From NCBI GenBank assembly GCA_963721905.1, contig CAVRMF010000015.1:186001-250000 (forward strand): a stretch of 64,000 bases of DNA, written 5' to 3'. Shown here piece after piece: positions 1 through 9,151 of the stretch. Every line of letters begins with the position of its first letter. Position 1 is the first letter of the stretch. Origin of the DNA: Roseiarcus sp963721905 (GTDB taxonomy: Bacteria > Pseudomonadota > Alphaproteobacteria > Rhizobiales > Beijerinckiaceae). Both the position numbers and the translations under genes were made by a program. Below the pieces are notes generated by a model that was given only the letters and a program-made list of their open reading frames with translations, was not told where the DNA came from and did no database searches.

Positions 1-1811
1 TCAGCAAGCCGGTCATCGGGCGCGCATCGGGGAAATGGTCGGTTCAGTTCGCGCGCAAACTCATCGACAACGCCGGTCAGTTTGCCGGCGTCGTCGTGAT
101 CTCGCTCGACGCGGCCCAGCTTGCGCGCAACTACCGCGAATTGAATCTCGGCCCGGGCGGGGGGCTGGCGCTTGTCGGCGACGACGGAATCTTGCGCGCA
201 GGATCCGGCATGTTCGCCGATCTCATCGGAAAGCCGTTCGGCGCGGGCGGGGACGCTACAATGCCGGCGACAGGGCCGGCATTTGCGGGCGACGCCAATC
301 GCAGCGGTCTGGTGACAGTGGAGCGGCGCATCGACGGAGCGCCGCTCAAGGTCGTTGTGGCCGTTCCGAACGAGGAGAACAACGCCCGCTGGCTCACGAG
401 GCGATATGCCTATTATGCGGGCGCGCTGGCGTCCTCGATCCTGGCGGTGTTCGCCACGTTCGCCGTGGCCATCAGACGTCACCGGTCCGAGGCGCGGATC
501 ATGTATCTCGCGCGTTACGACGCGCTGACCAACCTGGCCAATCGCAGGCATCTTGGCGAACATCTCGACGCGCTCTTCGCGCTGCCCGCAAGGGAGCGCG
601 CCTTTGCGTTGCACATCATCGACCTCGACCGGTTCAAGTTCATCAACGACACCTACGGACATCCTTTCGGCGACATGGTGCTCAAACGGGTCGCCGACCG
701 CCTGCTTGCGCTCGCGCGACCCTCCGACCTCGTCGTTCGTCTCGGCGGCGACGAGTTTGCGATCGTGCAGTCGCTCCGCTTCGCCAAAATCGAAGCCCAG
801 GCGCTCGCGGAACGCATCTGCCGCGAACTGGCCCAACCGTTTGAAGTCGGCAACGCCAAAATCGTCATCGGCGCGAGCGTTGGCGTCGGCTCGGCGACCG
901 AAGACGCCAACTCGGCCAGCGAACTGCTCAAGGCGGCAGATCTTGCGCTCTACGCGGCGAAAGCGGACGACAAGGGTGGCTTTCGCTTCTACGACGCCGG
1001 CATGACGCGCGCTGTGCATGAGCGCGCCGACATCGAAAACGGGCTCAGGTGGGCGATCGACAACGAAGAGCTTCGGCTATTCTACCAGCCGATCATCTGC
1101 CTGAAGGAACAGAAGACCATCGGCTACGAAGCGCTCATACGCTGGATCCGGCCGGAGCACGGAATGGTCTCTCCGCTGGACTTCATTCCAGTGGCAGAGG
1201 AAACCGGCATGATCGTCAAGATCGGCGACTGGGTGTTGGAAAGAGCCTGCGCCGACATTGCAGCCCTGCACACGCCGATGCGCGTCGCGGTCAATTGCTC
1301 GCCGCTCCAGTTCGAACTGTCGGACGTCGCGGCGAGCATCCAAAGAGCCCTTTCCCGTTCGGGACTCCCGCCCGACCGGCTGGAGATCGAGATCACCGAG
1401 TCGGCGCTGATGAAGAACAACCAGCGCGTCCTCGACCAGCTGCGCCGGCTGAGGGCGATCGGGGTCCGCGTTTCGATGGACGACTTCGGCACCGGCTTCT
1501 CGAGCCTGAGCTACCTCGAGCGCTTTCCGATCACGACGATCAAGATCGACCGCGCGTTCGTTCAGAAGCTCGGAGAGCGTGACGGCGCGCGGGCGACGAT
1601 CCGCGCGATCGTCGAACTCGCCACGAGCTACAAGATGGCCGCCCTGGCGGAGGGCGTCGAGACCGAGGGCCAGCTCAAGGCGCTGGTCGAGCTCGGATGC
1701 GTCCTCGCCCAGGGCTACCTCTTCGGCAAGCCCCGGCCGATCTACGAAATCTGGCAGAGCCAGGCGTTCCCGCCAATCAGCGCGAACGAAAAGATGCGGG
1801 GCGCGGCCTGA
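1..1811 (+). CDS. GGDEF-EAL cyclic-di-GMP signalling protein, 5' end missing
   Basis: The reading frame is open from base 3, so the gene starts outside the window. The first residues look like the end of a periplasmic Cache/PAS-like sensor ('GVVVISLDAAQLA'), followed by one membrane segment encoded near 408-470. The GGDEF domain keeps an intact GGDEF motif (744-758) with an RxxD inhibitory-site motif (RPSD) five residues upstream. The EAL domain keeps EAL (1128-1136), 'EITESALM' and 'DDFGTGFSSLSYL'. Both cyclase and phosphodiesterase residues are therefore present; which activity dominates cannot be read from sequence. The last 35 bases overlap the 3' end of the convergent EamA gene. No DNA-binding domain is seen. 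Confidence 0.93.
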   Translation, partial: SKPVIGRASGKWSVQFARKLIDNAGQFAGVVVISLDAAQLARNYRELNLGPGGGLALVGDDGILRAGSGMFADLIGKPFGAGGDATMPATGPAFAGDANRSGLVTVERRIDGAPLKVVVAVPNEENNARWLTRRYAYYAGALASSILAVFATFAVAIRRHRSEARIMYLARYDALTNLANRRHLGEHLDALFALPARERAFALHIIDLDRFKFINDTYGHPFGDMVLKRVADRLLALARPSDLVVRLGGDEFAIVQSLRFAKIEAQALAERICRELAQPFEVGNAKIVIGASVGVGSATEDANSASELLKAADLALYAAKADDKGGFRFYDAGMTRAVHERADIENGLRWAIDNEELRLFYQPIICLKEQKTIGYEALIRWIRPEHGMVSPLDFIPVAEETGMIVKIGDWVLERACADIAALHTPMRVAVNCSPLQFELSDVAASIQRALSRSGLPPDRLEIEITESALMKNNQRVLDQLRRLRAIGVRVSMDDFGTGFSSLSYLERFPITTIKIDRAFVQKLGERDGARATIRAIVELATSYKMAALAEGVETEGQLKALVELGCVLAQGYLFGKPRPIYEIWQSQAFPPISANEKMRGAA

Positions 1812-2721
1812 GGCCTCCGACGCGCCACGCCCTTTCGGAGCGGCTGTCCCGGTTCGCCCGGATCGAGCCTGCGCGCGCCTCCCTCGCCAGGAGCGCGAGC
1901 CCCGCACAAACGACGACGCCCGAGCCGATCAGCAGCGATGCAGTCGGCCTGTCGCCCCAGACGACAAAGCCGATAAGAATCGCCCAGACGAGCAGCAGAT
2001 AATAGAACGGCGACACGGCGGCTGTCGGCGCGAGCCGCAGCGATTTCGTCCAGAAATACTGGGCAAGACCGTTGGCGACGCCGCTCGCGACGAGCAGCGC
2101 TGCGTCCGCCGGGCTCGGCCAAGTACAGCCGGAAACGAGAAGCGCGGAGTGGCATAGGGCGACGACCGCCATCTGCCACATGAGCAAGGTCGTCGTCGAT
2201 TCGGTCCTCGTCATGCCGCGGACGGCGACCGTGACGCTGCCGTACATGACGGCGTTCATGAGCGCGAAGAGGGCGCCGGTCTGCAGCGAATCCGCGCCTG
2301 GGCGGGTGACGACGAGAACGCCGACAAAGCCGACTGCAAGCGCGGCCAATCGCGCAAAATCGGCGCGCTCCTTGAGCCACACGAGCGAAATGAGCGCGGC
2401 GAACAACGGCGCGGAAAAGCTGATGGCGATCGCGCCGGCGAGCGGCATGAGCCAAAGCGCGATGACGGTGAATGTTTGCGAAACCGCTTGCGACAGTCCC
2501 CGGGCGACATGCGCGCCCGGCCGGTGGGTTGCGAACGCCCCGAAACCCACCGTCGGCAGCACCACCGCCACGCAGACCACGAGCGAGCTCAGCGAGCGGG
2601 CGGCCATCACTTCGCCGATCGGATACTGCGCCACCTCGAACTTCATGATGGCGCTGGAGGCGGCGAACATCAGCGTCGCGCCCGTCATGCAGGCGATGCC
2701 GAGCGGGATGTTGTCCCCCAC
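1777..2721 (-). CDS. EamA/DMT-superfamily membrane transporter
   Basis: The product has about ten hydrophobic segments in two five-helix halves, as in the drug/metabolite transporter superfamily. The first half has 'FAASSAIMKF' and 'SAPLFAALISLVWLKER'; the second has 'VVWGDRPTASLLIGSGVVV'. I choose a GTG start at 2721 (314 aa, normal for the family). The frame stays open much further upstream, but there it runs through a palindromic repeat and antisense to pxpC. Substrate is unknown. It lies downstream of the truncated pxpC on the same strand. Confidence 0.8.
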   Translation of the reverse strand: MGDNIPLGIACMTGATLMFAASSAIMKFEVAQYPIGEVMAARSLSSLVVCVAVVLPTVGFGAFATHRPGAHVARGLSQAVSQTFTVIALWLMPLAGAIAISFSAPLFAALISLVWLKERADFARLAALAVGFVGVLVVTRPGADSLQTGALFALMNAVMYGSVTVAVRGMTRTESTTTLLMWQMAVVALCHSALLVSGCTWPSPADAALLVASGVANGLAQYFWTKSLRLAPTAAVSPFYYLLLVWAILIGFVVWGDRPTASLLIGSGVVVCAGLALLAREARAGSIRANRDSRSERAWRVGGLRPRPASFRSR

Positions 2722-2805
2722 GCGTGCGGCGACGGGAGGCGCTGGTCCAATAGAACGAATTGCAATTGTATCGATCCGCTCGTCCGCGCTTACGCTATCT
2801 CGAAG

Positions 2806-2850
2806 GGCGCCCTCCTCCCCCCTTGTGGGGGAGGTTCGGGAGGGGGGTCT
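2806..2850. repeat. Palindromic intergenic repeat
   Basis: A C-rich run is followed by a G-rich complement (stem of about 8 bp around 'ccccccttgtggggg'), then a second G-rich block. The same type of hairpin recurs at about 11592-11750, 19328-19372 and 19789-19850. It sits next to the broken end of pxpC, so it may mark the deletion that removed the pxpC 3' part. Confidence 0.6.
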
Positions 2851-2897
2851 CACCATCCCGATATCGATCGCGGCGGTCCGCGACGCCTGCGGCCGGT

Positions 2898-3409
2898 TTA
2901 GACCGGCCCGCGCGCCGCACAGCTGTTCTTGCGTCCGCGCGACCCCCCAGGGCGGCCCTGGAACCCGCCTAGCCCGCCCCTGAGATAGGTCGAGACGCTG
3001 CCCATCACGGGAGCGATGTCGAAAAACCGCCTTCGACCGCCATGTAGAGGGTCGCCGCGCCCCGGAGCGACCCGACGCGCAAAATGTCTCCGCGTCGCAG
3101 AAGCATGCTTCGACTGACGCCGATATCGAACGAGGAAAAGGGCGCTTCGCCCGCCGCGGAGAGATCGGCGTCGGCGCCGACGAAAGCGACGCGAGCGCTT
3201 TCGGCCTCGACTGCGAGCGTCGGGCCGGAAGCGATGATCTCCAGTCCGCCAACGTCGGGGGGATTGCCGACAAGCAGGTTGGCTGCATGCAGGCTCAGCG
3301 CGTCGAGCGCGCCTCCGACCGGGATGCCGAGCCGCTGATAGCCGATCCGGCCGAGGTCCTGGACGGTTGTCATGAGGCCGGGCGTCAGAGCGCGCAAGGC
3401 CGCGCTCAT
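2898..3409 (-). pseudogene. pxpC: PxpC-type biotin-dependent carboxyltransferase homologue, frameshifted and 3'-truncated
   Basis: Translation from the ATG at 3409 gives the N-terminus of 5-oxoprolinase subunit C/KipA ('TPGLMTTVQDLGRIGYQRLG', 'GGALDALSLHAANLLVGN'). Near 3015 the frame breaks in a run of five T: the expected 'GGFDIAPVMGS' is read partly in one frame and partly in another. Homology stops near 2952 after 'GGLGGFQGR', so about half of the roughly 300-residue family is missing. The start overlaps the pxpB stop by 4 nt (ATGA), so it was translationally coupled. The truncation is real decay; the frameshift alone could be a sequence error. Confidence 0.8.
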
Positions 3410-4180
3410 GGCGCAGGCTCCGCCGGTTTTCCGGCGTCGGACGGCGTGAGGATGAGCTCGCCGCGCTCCGCAAGCTCCATGAGCCTTCGATAGTCTTCGA
3501 GCTTCACCGGCTCGAACGCGACGCGGTCGCCCGGGGCCAGCAGCGCCGCCTCGCGGCGGCGATGGTCCCAGAGGGCCACCGGGGTGCGCCCGATGACGTT
3601 CAGTCCGCAGGGCGTCTCCCTCGGGAACACGCAAGTCATGCGCGAGGCGACGCCGACCGATCCGGCGGCGACCTTCATTCGCGGTCTTTCTCGGCGCGGC
3701 AGCGCCAGCTCTTCCGGAAGGTCGCCGAGATAAGGCTGACCCGGCAGAAACCCCAGCATATAGATATGATGGATCATCCCGCAGTGGCGGGAGACGAAGC
3801 TTTCCGGCGACATGCCGGCGCGGCGGGCCGTATCCGTGAGGTCTGGAGCGACCTCCGGGTTGTAGCAGACCGGCAGCCTCCAGAGCCGGCCCGGATGCGG
3901 GCGCCTCTCAGCATCCGCGAGCAAGACCGGAACGCGCCGTGAGAGGACGCCGAACGCGATGCGCGACGGATCGAAGCTGATCAGCAGCGATCGAAATGTC
4001 GGGATGGTTTCGAGGATCCCTGGGATCGCGGCGGCGGCGATCCGATCGGCGAGCGCAAGGAACTCTTTCGTTGAGCGTCAAGTCGATCCGATCGCCAAAC
4101 TCGACCACCAGCGCAGCGTCGCCGTTAGCGAGGATTCGGCATTGCTCGCCCACGGTCCCGGCAAGCGCGGGCCGGGTCAT
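3406..4180 (-). CDS. pxpB: 5-oxoprolinase subunit PxpB/KipI-like, one-base frameshift
   Basis: PxpB proteins pair with PxpC to form an ATP-dependent 5-oxoproline (pyroglutamate)-opening enzyme. The N-terminus 'RILANGDAALVVEFGDRID' is read from the ATG at 4178-4180, and the rest ('ETIPTFRSLLISFDP', 'GFLPGQPYLGDLP', 'GGSVGVA'-like 'AGSVGVASRMTCVFP', 'ETPCGLNVIGRTP') from another frame. They join if one base is removed from the GANNTC at 4060-4065, which restores 'ERVLALADRI'. That site matches four other frameshifts in the window, so the break is probably an artefact. The gene overlaps its upstream and downstream neighbours by ATGA. PxpC is truncated and no pxpA (LamB/YcsF) is in view, so a working 5-oxoprolinase cannot be assumed. 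Confidence 0.82.
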
Positions 4181-5013
4181 CGGACCGTCTCGGGCTGGCG
4201 AGCCGCCTCCTCTGTCTCCGACTGCATGAACCACGGCTTGACCGCCACACCGCGACGAACCGAGTACATGTAGAAGATCGGCATGCGGTCGGGGAAAAGC
4301 GGACGGAGATCGCTCCCGTTGAACGTGATGAAAATCGCGTCCGGAAAAGCAGCCTCGACCGCCTGCTTCTCGATCATCTTGGCCCGGTAGTAGAGCCCCG
4401 CCCCTTCTTCCGCCGAATGCGGTCCCGCGTACCACTTGGCCGCGGAGGCGATCAGTCCTCGCAAAATCTCCGGCGATGGACGCTCGAGCGCCCGCCCCTC
4501 GTCGATACAGTCCTCCGCCCAGGCGACGAGATCGCTAAGCAGGCGCGCGCGGAAGCCCCGCTCAGCCGCCTCCCGCTGAACCTCGGCGAAATATCGGCGC
4601 GTGGCCAGCGGCGGATGTCCGTTGAGCTCGGCGTGCGTGTCGGTGCAAATGATCGTCACCTCGGCGCCCGGGGCATGCTGGCTCTGCACTCGGTGGGCGA
4701 GCCCCGCGAGAAAATCGAGGCACTGACGCTCCGGCGCCGCCACGTGGGCGCGAGGCCCCCGGCCCCAATAAAGGACAAAGGCGAGCGGCGCCTCGCGCTC
4801 GATCGCTGCCCTCGCGACGCGGTTCAGCTTCTCAAGATCGTCGGGCTGTTCGCGCTTGAAAGCCCAGGAATTGAAGGACTGGACGAGGGCGTCGGCGCCT
4901 GATCGTTCTGGCGGACGACCGCGCGGGGGCTTGGCCTTGCCGGAGCCGCCGTCGAGCAGACGCAGAACCGCATCCGGAGGCGGTGTCGCCGCCCCGACTG
5001 TCAAATTTCTCAT
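4177..5013 (-). CDS. Unrecognised 278-aa protein coupled to pxpB; possible remote DIT1/PvcA-like fold
   Basis: I do not recognise this protein with confidence. It has no signal peptide or membrane segment. The middle part reads 'PLAFVLYWGRGPRAHVAAPE', then 'APGAEVTIICTDTHAELNG', and the C-terminal part 'AIFITFNGSDLRPLFPDR' ends near 'VKPWF'. The order (basic/proline turn, acidic helix, 'PGAxVTIxxxD', late beta segment ending in PW) loosely recalls the DIT1/PvcA isonitrile-synthase family, but the usual family signature residues are not clearly there. Its stop overlaps the pxpB start by ATGA, so it is the first gene of a three-gene operon. Confidence 0.6.
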   Translation of the reverse strand: MRNLTVGAATPPPDAVLRLLDGGSGKAKPPRGRPPERSGADALVQSFNSWAFKREQPDDLEKLNRVARAAIEREAPLAFVLYWGRGPRAHVAAPERQCLDFLAGLAHRVQSQHAPGAEVTIICTDTHAELNGHPPLATRRYFAEVQREAAERGFRARLLSDLVAWAEDCIDEGRALERPSPEILRGLIASAAKWYAGPHSAEEGAGLYYRAKMIEKQAVEAAFPDAIFITFNGSDLRPLFPDRMPIFYMYSVRRGVAVKPWFMQSETEEAARQPETVR

Positions 5014-5041
5014 CGCCGCATCCTGATGGTATTTATTAAAT

Positions 5042-5072
5042 GTTATATTTTTTAAAAATTAACCTGTTTCAA
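5042..5072 (-). promoter_or_regulatory. Candidate promoter of the 278-aa gene/pxpBC operon
   Basis: On the minus strand TTGAAA (5072-5067) and TATAAC (5047-5042) lie 19 bp apart in a strikingly AT-rich stretch, 29 bp ahead of the start codon at 5013. The spacing is longer than ideal, so this is a candidate only. The rest of 5073-5321 holds no convincing gene. Confidence 0.35.
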
Positions 5073-5321
5073 TGCTGCGCCGCCTCATGCGCTGTCTTAA
5101 CTGCTCATTAAGGTTAACGGCGGCCCTGGCCCGCTTCGCACCATGACGAACTTTCGGCGCAAGCGGGCGCGCGTCGGAGCGTCGGTCTCTCGCCCACGGG
5201 GGCAGCCACCCTCCTCGACGAACGTAGGGCTGTTGTCATTCGTACCGCCCTGCTGAATAGTCCTCTGTGATCGAGAGAACCCCCGCGCGTCGCCGCGCGG
5301 AGGTGGCATGCGTTCCGCGCG

Positions 5322-7329
5322 ATGACTAATGGGCGCGATTGGGAGAGAACCGGCGTGGGGTCGGCGCGCAAAGGACAAGACGCGAATGACACCTTCGCCA
5401 AGCTGCTGCGGGCGCATGCCGCGGAGCGCGGCTCGCGTCCGGCTTTCCGTCACAAGGATTTCGGCATTTGGCAGACCTGGACCTGGACTGAGGTCTTTAA
5501 TGAGACGCGCGCGATCGCTCAAGGGCTGCTCAGCCTCGGTCTTGATCGTGGCGACACAATTGCCATCGCCGGCGCCAATCGTCCACGGCTCTACTGGTCG
5601 ATGACGGCGGCGCAGATGATCGGCGCTGTCCCGGTGCCCGTCTACGCCGAATTCGGTCGCGGACGAGATCGCCGCTGTACTCGGCCACTCAGAGGCCGCC
5701 ATCATCGTCGCCCAGGATCAGGAGCAGGTCGACAAGATCCTCTCGGTCCGCGACCGGCTGCCGCGGCTTCGGCATTTCCTGTACGATGAGCCGCGCGGCC
5801 TGACGGACTACGACGAGCCGAGCCTTCATGCGCTGGAGGCGATCATGGCCAAGGGCCGCAGCGCCCTCTCCGATGCGCGCGTCGCAGCCGAACTCGACCG
5901 GCGCATCGACGTGGTCGCTGGCGCGGATCCGTCCGTCATCCTCTACACTTCGGGCACGACCGGCCGCTCGAAGGGCGTGGTCCTGAGCGGCGAGCGCTCC
6001 ATTGCCGCAGCGCGCGACACTGTCGCCTTCGACAATCTGACCGACCGCGACGAGGTGCTCGCCTACCTCCCGCTCGCGTGGGTCGGCGATCACTATCTCA
6101 ATTACGCGCAAGGGTTTGTCGCGGGCTTCTGCATCGCCTGCCCGGAAAGCGCCGACACTGCCGCGACCGACCTGCGAGAAATCGGCCCGACCTATCATTT
6201 TGCTCCGCCCCGCGTCTTCGAGGCGCTGCTGACGCGCGTACAGATTCGGATGGAGGACGCAAGCGCGCCCAAACGCTGGCTCTACCGCCGTTTCATGGAG
6301 GTGGCCAAGCGCTGGGGCGAAAAGATCGCCAACGGCGAGCGCGTCCCATGGAGCGCGCGCCTCGCCTACGGTCTCGGCGACCTTCTGATCTACGCTCCGC
6401 TGAAGAACGCGCTGGGATTCTCCCGCGTACGCGTGGCCTACACGGCTGGCGAAGCGATCGGCGCTGATCTTTTTGCCTTCTATCGCTCGATCGGCCTCAA
6501 TCTGAAACAGCTCTATGGGCAGACGGAAGCCTTTCTGTTTGTGACCGCCCAGACTGACCGAGCGGTCCGCTCCGACGCCGTCGGTCCGCCTGCGCCCAAC
6601 GTCGATCTTCGCATCGCGCCGGACGGCGAGGTGCAGTTCAAGTCGCCCGGCATGTTTGTCGGTTATTTCCGCGAGCCCGACAAGACGCGCGAAGCCATGA
6701 CTGACGACGGTTATGTCAAGACTGGCGACGCCGGCTTTTTCGAGTCCGACGGCCAACTCAAGATCGTCGATCGGGCAAAGGATGTCGGCCGACTCAAGAA
6801 CGGGCAGATGTTCGCGCCCAAATATATCGAGAACAAGCTCAAGTTCTTCGCCGACATCCGCGAGGCGGTGGCGATCGGCCACGGTTGCGCTTTCGTCACC
6901 GCGATGATCAACATCGAACTTGCTTCGGTCGGCAATTGGGCGGAGCGCAACAATGTCTCCTACGCCTCCTACCAGGAGCTTGCCGCCCATCCTCAAGTCT
7001 ATGCGATGATCGAAAAGCACGTCGATGCGGTCAACCGCTCGCTGAGCGAGGAGCCGACAATGGCGGGCGCGCAGATCAGACGCTTCCTCATCCTGCCGAA
7101 GGAGCTCGACGCGGATGACGGCGAACTGACCCGCACGCAGAAAGTGCGGCGCGGCTTTATCGCCGGCCGCTACGCCCCTCTCGTCGAAGGCTTGTACAGC
7201 GGCGCCGGCGAAGCCTCGATCGCGGCCGAGATCACTTTCGAGGACGGGCGCAAAGGCAAGCTTGTCGGAACCTCGCGCATCGTCGACATGGCCCCGTTTC
7301 CGCGCGCGAAAGAGGCATGCGCGGCATGA
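5322..7329 (+). CDS. Long-chain-type acyl-CoA synthetase (AMP-forming), one-base frameshift
   Basis: The N-terminal part (5322 to about 5650) reads 'WQTWTWTEVFNETRAIAQGL' and 'PVPVYAE'. The remainder reads on in another frame ('SVADEIAAVLGHSEAAIIV') with the AMP-binding P-loop 'YTSGTTGRSKGVVLSG', then 'LPLAWVGDHY', 'LYGQTE' and 'YVKTGDAGFFESDGQLKIVD'. One extra base in the GAATTC at 5649-5654 explains the break; without it the protein is about 668 aa, typical for FAA1-like synthetases. It would make acyl-CoA from a carboxylic acid, ATP and CoA. It overlaps the next ABC ATPase gene by ATGA, so it heads the transporter operon. The acyl substrate is unknown. Confidence 0.88.
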
Positions 7330-8099
7330 GCGGCGACATCCTTCTTTCGGTCGACAACGTATCGCTCTCCTTCGGCGGCGTCCGGGCGATTGCGGACGTC
7401 TCGTTCGACATCCGCAAGGGCGAGGTCTGCGCCATCATCGGCCCGAATGGCGCCGGCAAGACGTCCATGCTCAACGTGGTCAACGGCTTCTATCATCCGC
7501 AGAAAGGGGAGATCACCTATCGCGGGCGGACCCGGGCCCGGATGAAGCCGCACGAAGCAGCCGAGCAGGGGATCGCGCGCACCTTTCAGAACGTCGCGCT
7601 TTTCAAGGGCATGACGACGCTCGACAATATCATGACCGGACGGAGCCTCCGCATGAGGCGCAACATCTTTTGGCAGGCGCTGCGCAAGGGGCCGGCGCTC
7701 GACGAAGAGATCGAGCACCGGCAATTCTGCGAGGAGATCATCGACTTTCTGCAGATCGAACATATCCGCAAGACGCCGGTCGGCGCCTTGCCCTATGGTC
7801 TGCAAAAACGGGTCGAACTCGGCCGTGCGCTGGCGATGGAGCCGGAACTGCTGCTGCTCGACGAGCCTATGGCCGGCATGAACCTCGAAGAAAAGGAGGA
7901 CATGAGCCGCTTCATCGTCGAGGCCAACCGCCTTCGCGGCGCCACGATCGCGCTGATCGAGCACGACATGGGCGTGGTGATGGATCTCTCCGACCGGGTT
8001 GTCGTGCTCGAATATGGGCGCAAGATCGCGGACGGCGTCCCCGATGCAGTCAAGGCCGATCAAAAAGTCATCGACGCTTATCTCGGCGCGGGACGCTAG
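7326..8099 (+). CDS. Liv-type ABC transporter ATPase (LivG-like)
   Basis: 257 aa from the ATG at 7326, which overlaps the previous stop by ATGA; an ATG nine bases earlier is possible. It has Walker A 'GPNGAGKTS', Q-loop 'ARTFQNVALF', a degenerate signature 'PYGLQKRVELGRAL' and Walker B 'LLLLDEPMAG', then the switch histidine in 'LIEHDMGVVMDLSD'. It is one of two ATPases of the HAAT-type importer encoded by the next genes; the partner LivF-like gene is at 11758. Confidence 0.93.
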   Translation: MSGDILLSVDNVSLSFGGVRAIADVSFDIRKGEVCAIIGPNGAGKTSMLNVVNGFYHPQKGEITYRGRTRARMKPHEAAEQGIARTFQNVALFKGMTTLDNIMTGRSLRMRRNIFWQALRKGPALDEEIEHRQFCEEIIDFLQIEHIRKTPVGALPYGLQKRVELGRALAMEPELLLLDEPMAGMNLEEKEDMSRFIVEANRLRGATIALIEHDMGVVMDLSDRVVVLEYGRKIADGVPDAVKADQKVIDAYLGAGR

Positions 8100-8103
8100 T
8101 CTT

Positions 8104-9060
8104 ATGGACGTCCTGCACGCCATTTTGGTCGATCCCTTCGCCCAGATGATCCGCTCCCCCGATCTCTTGGCGCAGACGATCTGGGAAGGCCTTGTCGGCG
8201 GAGTCCTCTACTCGCTGATCGCGCTCGGCTTCGTGCTCATTTTCAAAGCGTCCGGCGTCTTCAATTTCGCCCAAGGGATCATGATGGTGTTCGCCGCGCT
8301 GACGCTTGTCGGCCTCCATGAAAAGGGCGTCCCAGCCTGGATCGCGTTGATCATCACGATTGCGGTCATGTATGCGCTTGCGGTCGGCATCGAGCGGCTG
8401 GTGCTGCGACCGCTGGTCAACCAGCCCGACATCATTCTTCTGATGGCGACCTTCGGCATCACCTACTTTCTGATCGGCTTCGGCGAGCTCGTGTTCGGCG
8501 GCAATCCGAAATCGATGATCACGAAAGAGCTCTTTCTGCCCAGCGGCTCGATCGACCTGCACATTCTCGGCGGCAAGGTGCAGCTGCAGAAGCTCGACAT
8601 CGCCGCGGCCGCCATTTCGCTCATCATGGTCGCCGGACTCGCGCTCTTCTTCCAGAAGACGCGCGTCGGCAGGGCGCTCAGGGCAGTCGCCGACGATCAT
8701 CAGGCAGCGCTTTCGGTCGGAATCTCGCTCGATCAGATCTGGGTCATCGTCTGGTTCACCGCGGGCGTGGTGGCGCTGGCGACCGGCATTTTCTGGGGCG
8801 CGCGCTCGGACGTGTCATTCGCCCTCCAGGTCGTCGCGCTGAAGGCTCTTCCGGTGCTGATCCTCGGCGGCCTGACCTCCGTTCCGGGCGCGATCGTCGG
8901 CGGGCTCATCATCGGCACCGGCGAAAAGCTCGGCGAGTTCTACTGGGGGCCGCTGCTCGGCGGCGGCATCGAAAGCTGGCTCGCCTATGTCATCGCGCTC
9001 GTCTTTCTGCTGTTCCGCCCGCAAGGCCTGTTCGGGGAGAGAATCATTGAGCGAATTTGA
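8104..9060 (+). CDS. Liv-type ABC transporter permease (LivH-like)
   Basis: 318 aa from the ATG at 8104, four bases after the ATPase stop. It is highly hydrophobic with about eight segments and the family motifs 'SLIALGFVLIFKASGVFNFA', 'TRVGRALRAVADDHQAA' and, near the C-terminus, 'ILGGLTSVPGAIVGGLIIG' and 'FRPQGLFGE'. It forms the membrane channel with the LivM-like protein at 9152. Confidence 0.92.
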   Translation: MDVLHAILVDPFAQMIRSPDLLAQTIWEGLVGGVLYSLIALGFVLIFKASGVFNFAQGIMMVFAALTLVGLHEKGVPAWIALIITIAVMYALAVGIERLVLRPLVNQPDIILLMATFGITYFLIGFGELVFGGNPKSMITKELFLPSGSIDLHILGGKVQLQKLDIAAAAISLIMVAGLALFFQKTRVGRALRAVADDHQAALSVGISLDQIWVIVWFTAGVVALATGIFWGARSDVSFALQVVALKALPVLILGGLTSVPGAIVGGLIIGTGEKLGEFYWGPLLGGGIESWLAYVIALVFLLFRPQGLFGERIIERI

Positions 9061-9151
9061 GGATCGTCGCGCTGTGGCCGCGATCGCTGATCGCGGCTAC
9101 CCCGCTCATCGAGCGCGGCTACAGGTCTGCGCCTAGCCGAGGAGCCAATCC

